Source of the DNA: Gammaproteobacteria bacterium | GTDB taxonomy: Bacteria > Pseudomonadota > Gammaproteobacteria > Pseudomonadales > Azotimanducaceae | Length of the DNA: 7,715 bases | NCBI GenBank assembly: GCA_002694945.1 | Contig: NZNP01000012.1 | Coordinates: 11,811 to 19,525, forward strand | Direction: 5' to 3' | Made by a program: the position numbers and the translations under genes | The notes under the pieces: generated by a model | What the model saw: the letters and a program-made list of their open reading frames with translations, nothing else | Databases searched by the model: none | Told to the model about the DNA's origin: nothing | Part shown: piece by piece, positions 1 to 5,584 of the stretch | Position numbering within the stretch: position 1 is the first letter of the stretch | Layout of the letters: each line of letters begins with the position of its first letter

Positions 1-1742
1 TAGTTCTGTTTGCCTCACTAATGGCTGTACTTCTCCCTGTCATCATCACGCGGGTGGTAGTTGATGGAATCATTATCGGTGATCCGAAACTGACTATGCC
101 GGACTTTGGTATGAATGATCTTAATAACTATCTTGTTGCATTGACTGGACTTACCCCGGTTGTTGCAGCTTGTCTGATATTTGGATTGTTCACCGTGCTT
201 TGCCACGTAGCCTACCATTACCACCGAGTCACTTTCGCGCGTGTTGTTCTAGACTCGCTCCGCGATATGCGTTTCGATCTCTTTGAGCACATGGAACGCC
301 GACCATCATCTTTTTATGACAAGGTGGCAGTCGGCCGGGTCATGACTCGAATAACTAACGATGTGCAGGCACTTTTCGAACTGTTAATGGGCGTCGGTAT
401 GCTCATTGGCGAATTTGTGCCTTTCTTTATAGCACTATTCATCATGCTGGCTATCGATGTTGAACTGACGTTCTGGTTATTGCTGGCTATTCCTGTTTTT
501 GTTGTTATTACCTATTTCTTCCGCCAAGCAACTCGACGTGTTTATCGAGCAATCAGGAACACAGTCTCTCAATTGAACCAAAACCTGCAGGAAAACTTGT
601 CTGGTGTTCAAGTTGTGCAACTGAATAATAGAGAAAGGCAAAATCTAGCTGCGTATCGGGAAATTAATCGGGAAAACCAGAAGCAGGAAATTAATGCCAT
701 ATACCTTGAGACAGGATATGGCGCCTTCATGGATAACATGGTGAATATTGCTTTAGCCGTGATTATCTGGATAGGTGGTGGTTCGGTTATCCAGGAATCC
801 ATATCACTGGGAAGCGTCATTTTGTTTACTCAGTTCATTGATATGTTTATCCGACCTATTCGGGTTCTTGGTCAACAGTACAACGTGTTGTTTCGTGCGA
901 TGGCGAGTGCAGAGAGAATCTTTCAAGCGTTAGATTGGCATGAGCAGATTGAAGAGCCGAAAAATCCGGTAGAGCTGCCCGGCCGGTTACGCGGCAAATT
1001 GGAGTTTCGTCACCTTGATTTTGGCTATGACTTTGATAACCAGGTCCTCCACGACATCTCGGTTACCATTAAGCCTGGAGAGAAACTGGCCGTGGTGGGA
1101 CCCACTGGCTCAGGGAAAAGTACGCTGATTCGCTTACTTGGAAGATTCTATGATTTTCCTGAGGACACTATCTTCTTGGACGATGTTGATATCAAGAATA
1201 TTCACTCGAGTGAGGTTCGTCGACGCATTGGTGTTGTTCTTCAGGATTTTCATATTTTTTCTGGCTCGGTTCTCGATAACATTATTTTGGGCACACCTGG
1301 CGTTACACGCGACGATGCGATTAACGCGGCACGTTTAGTGTCCGCCGATTCCTTTATACGAGAACTGCCGGACGGCTATGACACTAAGTTGGTTGAGCGT
1401 GGTCAGAATCTTTCCCAGGGTGAGCGTCAACTACTCGCGTTTGCGAGGGTGCTTGCAGCTGATCCGGAAATCTTGGTTCTGGATGAGGCGACCGCAAGCA
1501 TTGATACAGAGACAGAGCAACTTATTCAGCAAGCACTTCATCAAATTATGACAGGAAGGACTTCGATCCTGATTGCTCATCGCCTGCAGACTATTCAGGA
1601 AGCTGATCGAATCCTGGTGTTGAAACATGGGACAGTGAAGGAGCTCGGTACCCATGATGAATTGATGGCGCTGGAAGGAATCTATCATACGTTGAATGAA
1701 CTACAGTTTCAGGATGTCAGTCTAAAAAACGATTCCAACTGA
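1..1742 (+). CDS. ABC exporter half-transporter (fused permease-ATPase), MdlB-like, 5'-partial
   Basis: A type IV (ABCB-like) exporter subunit that would pump a lipid, peptide or drug-like substrate across the inner membrane using ATP. The reading frame is open to the left window edge and residues before the first ATG (position 21) still look like TM1, so the true start lies outside. Numbering from that ATG: a membrane domain with about six helices (roughly 1-15, 44-68, 121-146, 150-167, 235-256, 262-280), then the ATPase. Visible ATPase motifs are A-loop Y336, Walker A GPTGSGKST 360-368, Q-loop Q408, signature LSQGE 464-468, Walker B ILVLDE 484-489 with catalytic E489, D-loop SID, and H-loop H520. 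All catalytic positions are intact. The ATPase half resembles E. coli MdlB and similar subunits that pair with a second, MdlA-like subunit. Such a partner would be expected just upstream, outside the window. Substrate is unknown. Certain as an ABC exporter; the MdlB-like placement is from memory of the family. Confidence 0.95.
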   Translation, partial: VLFASLMAVLLPVIITRVVVDGIIIGDPKLTMPDFGMNDLNNYLVALTGLTPVVAACLIFGLFTVLCHVAYHYHRVTFARVVLDSLRDMRFDLFEHMERRPSSFYDKVAVGRVMTRITNDVQALFELLMGVGMLIGEFVPFFIALFIMLAIDVELTFWLLLAIPVFVVITYFFRQATRRVYRAIRNTVSQLNQNLQENLSGVQVVQLNNRERQNLAAYREINRENQKQEINAIYLETGYGAFMDNMVNIALAVIIWIGGGSVIQESISLGSVILFTQFIDMFIRPIRVLGQQYNVLFRAMASAERIFQALDWHEQIEEPKNPVELPGRLRGKLEFRHLDFGYDFDNQVLHDISVTIKPGEKLAVVGPTGSGKSTLIRLLGRFYDFPEDTIFLDDVDIKNIHSSEVRRRIGVVLQDFHIFSGSVLDNIILGTPGVTRDDAINAARLVSADSFIRELPDGYDTKLVERGQNLSQGERQLLAFARVLAADPEILVLDEATASIDTETEQLIQQALHQIMTGRTSILIAHRLQTIQEADRILVLKHGTVKELGTHDELMALEGIYHTLNELQFQDVSLKNDSN

Positions 1743-1902
1743 TTGCCGGTGGATGTGAATTCGAGATTTTTGTCTAGATGATGTTTCCCTCCGACGGAAA
1801 TTTCCCTGCGCTGAAGCGCTCCAGCGGCGCGGGCACTGGGGAGAAAGTATTGGCTTCATGGCTCTTCATCGCAACCAAGATTTTCATAGTACTACCCCAG
1901 GT
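1743..1902. terminator. convergent intergenic spacer with weak inverted repeats
   Basis: This 160-bp gap lies between the stop codons of the exporter (+) and the amidase (-), so transcripts from both sides must end here. Two short stems are visible. TTTCC 1784-1788 pairs with GGAAA 1796-1800 and is followed by TTT. In a GC-rich patch, CGCTG 1809-1813 can pair with CAGCG 1822-1826, or alternatively GCGC 1808-1811 with GCGC 1816-1819 across a four-base loop. Neither stem has the long U-tract of a strong intrinsic terminator, so a termination role is inferred mainly from gene orientation. No ORF of note is seen. Confidence 0.3.
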
Positions 1903-3333
1903 TTACGGTAAGTTGGCAGCGTGATGAGGTGCCCGACGATTGCTCCAGGGGCGAGCTTGCTCGAGCTGTGCTGCTAGCCGGATAAGTTGATCGTCTTGCC
2001 CAAAGGCGCTGCTGAACATGATGCCGATGGGAAGTTTATTCTCGCTCCAGGCTAGGGGTAAGGATATGGACGGTTGTCCTGTTTGATTGAACATTGAAGT
2101 ATTGGCCATAAATTCGCCGATCTTTTCCCCGAGATCACCATCGCTAAAATAACCGATTGGTACCGGCAGCGTACTTAGGGTTGGTGATAAAACGATATCG
2201 TAATTTTCATGGAACCGTCCCATGATTCGACCCGACATGTGATTGATCTGGCTGGCCTTTGCGCAGGCTTCCCCATCGATTGATCGACCGAGCTTTATAA
2301 GAGCCAGGGTTGATGGCTCAAGATCTCCCTCCCTGAGGGGCTGTCCGGTCTCTTCTTCCTGCTGGGTAACCTTCAGGGCTAGATTGGCGGCTAGAAGTGT
2401 TGTGCTCGCGAATTGTAGAGCATAACCGTCGACCTCTGGAGTGGCCTCTTCGACATCATGGCCCAGCTCGACCATTAGTGAAGCTGTCTCTTCAAGTGCT
2501 TTTCTAATCTCCGGTGAATAGGATCCGTTTCCAATCTTTTCTGGTATCAGCGCTACCGTTAGCTTGCCTGGAGGTTTTTCGACTTCGTTAAGGTATAGAC
2601 CGTCAAAGTAGGGCGGGGAATAGGGGTCACCTGGTTCCGGACCAGTTGTTGCATCCAGCATCGCAGCCGAATCTCTTACGGTTTTGCTGACAACGTGGCT
2701 GATAGATTGGCCACCCCAGCCTTCACCGATCGTCGGACCCATGGCTGTTCTACCCCGAGTAGGCTTCAGGCCCACTAATCCAGTGCATGCCGCAGGAATT
2801 CGAATAGAGCCGCCGCCGTCAGATGCATTGGCCATAGGGATGATGCCAGCCGCGACAGATGCGGATGCGCCTCCGCTTGAACCTCCAGGTGTGCGATCCA
2901 GATCCCATGGGTTGCGGGTTGCCCCAAAAAGTTGGGTCTCTGTTACTGGTAATGCCCCGAATTCAGGAGAAGCGGTCTTACCAAAGATGACGAGTCCGCT
3001 CTTAATATAACGATTAGTCAGTGTTGAATTGTAGGTTGCCATATAATCTTTGAACATAGCACTTCCCATTGAAGTAACGGTGCCTTCCAATAGGATGTTC
3101 AGATCTTTCAGTAAAAATGGTACTCCAGTAAAGGGACCATCAGGCAGGCCGGCACGGATAGCTGCCTCTGCCTCATCGTAGTGCTTCTGAACGACGGCGT
3201 TGATTTTGGGGTTTATTTGCTCGGTACGTTTTACTGCCTCTTCCAGCAGTTCCTGCGGTCTAACGTCGCCGCTTCTAACCAGTTCCGCGAGCCCCATAGC
3301 ATCGTAATCGTCATATTCTGCCGTGTTCGTCAT
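1903..3333 (-). CDS. amidase-signature family hydrolase (6-aminohexanoate-cyclic-dimer hydrolase-like)
   Basis: A 476-residue amidase-signature enzyme, a usual length for the family, that hydrolyses a carboxamide bond, probably in the cytoplasm since no signal peptide is seen. The Ser-cisSer-Lys triad is complete: K76 in the LLKDL segment, S152 (first Ser of GGSSGG, 150-155), and nucleophile S176 in GGGSIR (173-178). The 24-residue spacing between the two serines matches the family. The glycine-rich core and the following GLKPTRGR segment are typical. The overall layout and C-terminal NQTGQPSISLPL / PIGIMFSSAFG segments recall NylA-type amidases and GatA-like hydrolases acting on small amides, not GatA itself. 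The natural substrate cannot be read from the sequence. Start: ATG at 3333 with GGAG six bases upstream. The gene is divergent from the HpcH/HpaI aldolase, with which it may share a control region. No defect is seen. Confidence 0.93.
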   Translation of the reverse strand: MTNTAEYDDYDAMGLAELVRSGDVRPQELLEEAVKRTEQINPKINAVVQKHYDEAEAAIRAGLPDGPFTGVPFLLKDLNILLEGTVTSMGSAMFKDYMATYNSTLTNRYIKSGLVIFGKTASPEFGALPVTETQLFGATRNPWDLDRTPGGSSGGASASVAAGIIPMANASDGGGSIRIPAACTGLVGLKPTRGRTAMGPTIGEGWGGQSISHVVSKTVRDSAAMLDATTGPEPGDPYSPPYFDGLYLNEVEKPPGKLTVALIPEKIGNGSYSPEIRKALEETASLMVELGHDVEEATPEVDGYALQFASTTLLAANLALKVTQQEEETGQPLREGDLEPSTLALIKLGRSIDGEACAKASQINHMSGRIMGRFHENYDIVLSPTLSTLPVPIGYFSDGDLGEKIGEFMANTSMFNQTGQPSISLPLAWSENKLPIGIMFSSAFGQDDQLIRLAAQLEQARPWSNRRAPHHAANLP

Positions 3334-3339
3334 AGTTTT

Positions 3340-3343
3340 CTCC
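3340..3343 (-). promoter_or_regulatory. ribosome binding site of the amidase gene
   Basis: On the minus strand GGAG is followed by six bases and then the ATG at 3333-3331. This spacing is good and supports the chosen start. Confidence 0.7.
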
Positions 3344-3446
3344 GTTAGTTAAACCTCCATGTAATGCCTTCAGATTGCCCCAATAGGGAATTGATTGCTA
3401 GATACTTCGCCTTCCAAGCTGATGTGTCCTCGTCAGACTTCTTGCG

Positions 3447-3464
3447 AGGTTTATTTCTAAACCT
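3447..3464. promoter_or_regulatory. perfect 7-4-7 inverted repeat, possible operator
   Basis: AGGTTTA (3447-3453), spacer TTTC, then TAAACCT (3458-3464) form an uninterrupted palindrome in the divergent region between the amidase and the aldolase. Its length and symmetry fit a binding site for a dimeric repressor or activator controlling one or both genes. A related TAAACCT lies at 3350-3356, close to the amidase start. No cognate regulator gene is in the window, so the role is inferred from position. A small RNA hairpin is an alternative, but no U-tract follows it. Confidence 0.4.
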
Positions 3465-3492
3465 TTGATATGCTCATTTGGAATTTTTCGTC

Positions 3493-3523
3493 TTCACCGC
3501 AGGACAAACAGTCTGGTTATACT
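3493..3523 (+). promoter_or_regulatory. possible promoter of the aldolase gene
   Basis: TATACT at 3518-3523 matches five of six bases of the sigma-70 -10 consensus. The best upstream hexamer is TTCACC at 3493-3498, four of six bases, at a longer than ideal spacing of 19. Transcription from here would begin near 3530 and give a short leader of about 35 bases before the GTG start at 3567. This fits the later start rather than the longer reading frame. Weak because of the -35 element. Confidence 0.3.
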
Positions 3524-3556
3524 TCCATTAATAGGTAAGCGGCCCCAAACTCAAAC

Positions 3557-3560
3557 GGAG
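3557..3560 (+). promoter_or_regulatory. ribosome binding site that decides the aldolase start
   Basis: GGAG followed by six bases and GTG at 3567. No comparable site precedes the in-frame TTG at 3465, which is the only earlier candidate I identified. This element is therefore the main argument for the GTG start. Confidence 0.7.
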
Positions 3561-3566
3561 AAACGT

Positions 3567-4325
3567 GTGAATCAAGTCAAAGAGGTTTTACGATCAGGCG
3601 GCACGGCGATAGGAACAACTGCTGGCCTGGAAAGTGAAGTAAGGTTTTTGTCGGGAGCGGGCTTCGATTTCCTCTTATTCGACACTCAGCATTCGACGAT
3701 AGAACTCAAGCAACTGGGTCCTGTGCTGGCAAAAATTCGAGGTCGACAAGCTAGCCCGGTTGTACGCGTGGCCGATAATCGTCCAGACCAGATCTGTTTT
3801 GCCTTGGACGCGGGAGCTCGAGGTTTAATAGCGCCGATGATCAATACGCCTAGGGACGCTGAACAAATGGTCGGTTGGTGCAGATATCCTCTAGCGGGAG
3901 AGCGAAGTTCAAGTGGTGTTGCAGGTGATTGGGGTGAATTTAAGGACTATCGCGAATATATGGATATTGTCAATGATCAGTTGTTGATCTTGCCGATGAT
4001 AGAAACGGCGGCGGCGTTGGAAGCTGTTGATGAGATTGCTTCTGTGGATGGTGTGGACGCTCTCTTAGTAGGCCCATCAGATCTGTCCATTAATCTAAAT
4101 GTCACGCTAGATTATCGTCATGACAAATATATAGATGCGCTCAAAAAGATCGCGAAAGCAGCTAAAGGTGCCGGGAAGTTTGCTGGCATTTATTTTGTTC
4201 CACCTGGTCTCACCCCTGAAGATTTGATCGATCTTGGTTTTTCCTTATTCACGCTACCCTGGCAGCCTTGGGCAAAATTGGGTGTCGATGAAGCGCTCCA
4301 CCAATTACGATCGAAAAAGGATTAG
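3567..4325 (+). CDS. HpcH/HpaI-family aldolase (2-keto-3-deoxy acid / 4-hydroxy-2-oxo acid aldolase)
   Basis: A class II, divalent-metal-dependent aldolase of the HpcH/HpaI group, which reversibly cleaves 4-hydroxy-2-oxo acids to pyruvate plus an aldehyde in the cytoplasm. From the GTG at 3567 it is 252 residues, the normal family length. The 34 codons upstream, back to a TTG at 3465, show no family resemblance and lack an SD site. Active-site residues, by recall of E. coli HpcH, are all present at a constant offset of three: H42, R67, D81, metal ligands E146 (PMIET) and D172 (GPSDLS). The first motif reads DTQH (39-42) where HpcH has DGEH, so the Glu before the catalytic His is Gln. I recall DxQH variants in some family members, so this probably marks a subgroup rather than inactivation. 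The pyruvate-binding core suggests activity; the aldehyde partner is unknown. Divergent from the amidase, convergent with the oxygenase. Confidence 0.9.
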   Translation: MNQVKEVLRSGGTAIGTTAGLESEVRFLSGAGFDFLLFDTQHSTIELKQLGPVLAKIRGRQASPVVRVADNRPDQICFALDAGARGLIAPMINTPRDAEQMVGWCRYPLAGERSSSGVAGDWGEFKDYREYMDIVNDQLLILPMIETAAALEAVDEIASVDGVDALLVGPSDLSINLNVTLDYRHDKYIDALKKIAKAAKGAGKFAGIYFVPPGLTPEDLIDLGFSLFTLPWQPWAKLGVDEALHQLRSKKD

Positions 4326-4366
4326 TTCGTTCGCATACTCATTGTAGGTTTCTCTAAGATTGGTTG

Positions 4367-4400
4367 ATCCGATGGTACGCAAGTTGGTTTTTCGGATTTT
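4367..4400 (+). terminator. weak candidate terminator after the aldolase
   Basis: ATCCGA (4367-4372) pairs with TCGGAT (4392-4397) across a 19-base loop, and the right arm runs into a short T stretch ending at 4400. It lies 42 bases after the aldolase stop in the 96-bp convergent gap. The stem is short and the loop long, so it is only a modest candidate and acts, if at all, on the + strand transcript. Confidence 0.3.
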
Positions 4401-4421
4401 ATGCACCTGAGGGAGCTTAGT

Positions 4422-5399
4422 TTATTGCTCGCCCCGCGGCATGCTTCGACGAAGCTCAGCATCGAAACCTGAAGTTACCCATTCGCATTGAGCGGTATTC
4501 CAGTGTGAAAAGAAGAGTCTGATCTTTGGATCCTTATTGAAAACCAGTCGCTCTGGGAAAAGATTCCAGTCGGTAAGGCAACGGGATGGTGGACGCATGT
4601 ACCGGTCGGTTGTTGGCAGAGAACTCCGTAACCAGCCACCTCTTGCGTAATACTGGTGCCAGGTGCGTCTAGCTTGCTTTCCATCACCGTCGTATCGTGC
4701 ATGGAAAGTTGCGGTGTCATAAAGAACGCAGGTGCCAGCATGTCCGTAGAGGGGCGTTTCTTGGTAATTAGACCCTAGTCCTTCGTAAGCTTCACTTAAT
4801 GTCTCATATCGATTGCTTCCAGGAACCACGCAAAAAGTCGGTGTGCCGGGTTGTGTGTCAGTTAGATAATGTATCGCGCACAACCAGTCTACTGGGTTGT
4901 ATGGTTCCCGGAGGAATCGATCCTCATTCACGGCGTCATGATGGAAGTTCATCGCGCCGATACCTGCATCGGCAGGTGTCTCTCTGAAATTAAGTTCGGC
5001 GAACCTGACCCGATCTTCTCCTCCAAGGAGTCGGGCAACAAGAGGGAACGAACCCTTGTGCCGGGTGTACTGGTCGATTTCAGGATAGTCCAGTAATGGC
5101 TGTGAAAATATCAGACCCTGCTCTCTATGGTGGGGCTTTCTTCGTTCTCCCAACCCCCATTTTTCAGGAACCTCATGTTGTGTTCGATCGAAGAACTCGT
5201 TCAAATGGGTAAGCTCGGTTTTATCCAAGCAATTCTTGAGCACGACAAAGCCATGCTCTTCAAAAAAATCCGTGGCGGCGCGCGCTTCAGAAATGTCAAA
5301 GTGTTGTGGAGGATCTTCGAAATTGACCTGTCCAAAGCCTTGGTTGGCTAGGCTAGGATTGCCACTCTTATTTTCCTGTTGTCGGAGCTTAACGGACAT
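4422..5399 (-). CDS. phytanoyl-CoA dioxygenase (PhyH)-family Fe(II)/2-oxoglutarate oxygenase
   Basis: A non-haem iron oxygenase of the PhyH family, which couples 2-oxoglutarate decarboxylation to hydroxylation of a substrate, probably in the cytoplasm. Counted from the ATG at 5399 it has 325 residues. The iron triad is visible: H153-x-D155 in FHHDAV and distal H233 in TFHARYDGD. R244, eleven residues after the distal His, is the expected 2-oxoglutarate carboxylate ligand, the same spacing as human PHYH. An N-terminal segment with EEHGFVVLKN is typical of the fold. About 80 residues follow R244, giving a long C-terminal tail. The frame stays open upstream to a TTG at 5507, but those 36 codons are Ser/Arg-rich, unlike the family, and have no SD. 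The ATG itself also lacks a clear SD, so its translation may be weak or the start uncertain. PhyH members act on acyl-CoAs, amino acids or natural products; the substrate here is unknown. It is divergent from the FAD oxidase. Confidence 0.9.
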   Translation of the reverse strand: MSVKLRQQENKSGNPSLANQGFGQVNFEDPPQHFDISEARAATDFFEEHGFVVLKNCLDKTELTHLNEFFDRTQHEVPEKWGLGERRKPHHREQGLIFSQPLLDYPEIDQYTRHKGSFPLVARLLGGEDRVRFAELNFRETPADAGIGAMNFHHDAVNEDRFLREPYNPVDWLCAIHYLTDTQPGTPTFCVVPGSNRYETLSEAYEGLGSNYQETPLYGHAGTCVLYDTATFHARYDGDGKQARRTWHQYYARGGWLRSSLPTTDRYMRPPSRCLTDWNLFPERLVFNKDPKIRLFFSHWNTAQCEWVTSGFDAELRRSMPRGEQ

Positions 5400-5584
5400 T
5401 GGTTTAACTGCATGCCGAGAATAAGAGAACTTATCACACGAGGACGCCGTTCGGCACCTGTCTGAGTTGGACTTTAAATCTTTGCCAGACAGAAATGGGG
5501 ATCTCAATAAATGTATTTGACTTGGTTGCTTAGGACATTAATCTCATCGCGTAGCGAGAAATCAAGTACATGGTAAGGAATCAA
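5400..5584. promoter_or_regulatory. divergent promoter region between oxygenase and FAD oxidase
   Basis: A 185-bp non-coding stretch from which both flanking genes must be transcribed. For the + gene, TTGACT at 5517-5522 (five of six to the -35 consensus) with a poor -10, TAATCT at 5539-5544 after 16 bases, is the best sigma-70 candidate. No convincing promoter was found for the oxygenase. GGTTTAACT at 5401-5409 repeats a sequence found in the other divergent region. A 7-bp inverted repeat, CTGTCTG 5458-5464 and CAGACAG 5486-5492, is separated by 21 bases. A short palindrome, TCGC-GTA-GCGA, lies at 5547-5557. None is strong alone. Confidence 0.35.
5575..5580 (+). promoter_or_regulatory. ribosome binding site that decides the FAD oxidase start
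   Basis: AAGGAA ends four bases before the ATG at 5585. The earlier in-frame ATG at 5570 has no comparable site, and starting at 5585 puts the twin-arginine motif at residues 3-4, where Tat signals usually have it. Confidence 0.65.

Noticed and set aside
464..468. Non-canonical exporter signature LSQGE as a sign of a degenerate ATPase (residue numbers 464-468, encoded at 1410-1424)
   Set aside because: LSQG-type signatures are common in working exporter subunits, and Walker B Glu and H-loop His are both present.
2684..3010. 108-codon frame opposite the amidase
   Set aside because: It covers the antisense of the conserved amidase core and reads as Pro/Ala-rich shadow sequence without motif.
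3465..3566. N-terminal extension of the aldolase to a TTG start
   Set aside because: No SD precedes the TTG, the encoded residues do not fit the family, the candidate -10 lies within it, and a good SD-GTG follows at 3557-3569.
5458..5492. CTGTCTG / CAGACAG inverted repeat with 21-base spacer as an operator
   Set aside because: A seven-base match at this distance is close to chance expectation for a 185-bp region and has no supporting partner site.
5400..5507. N-terminal extension of the oxygenase to a TTG at 5507
   Set aside because: No SD, Ser/Arg-rich sequence with no resemblance to PhyH proteins; the ATG at 5399 gives a normal length. Not fully excluded, since that ATG also lacks an SD.
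5547..5557. TCGC-GTA-GCGA palindrome upstream of the FAD oxidase
   Set aside because: Four-base arms are expected by chance in this length; noted within the divergent region only.
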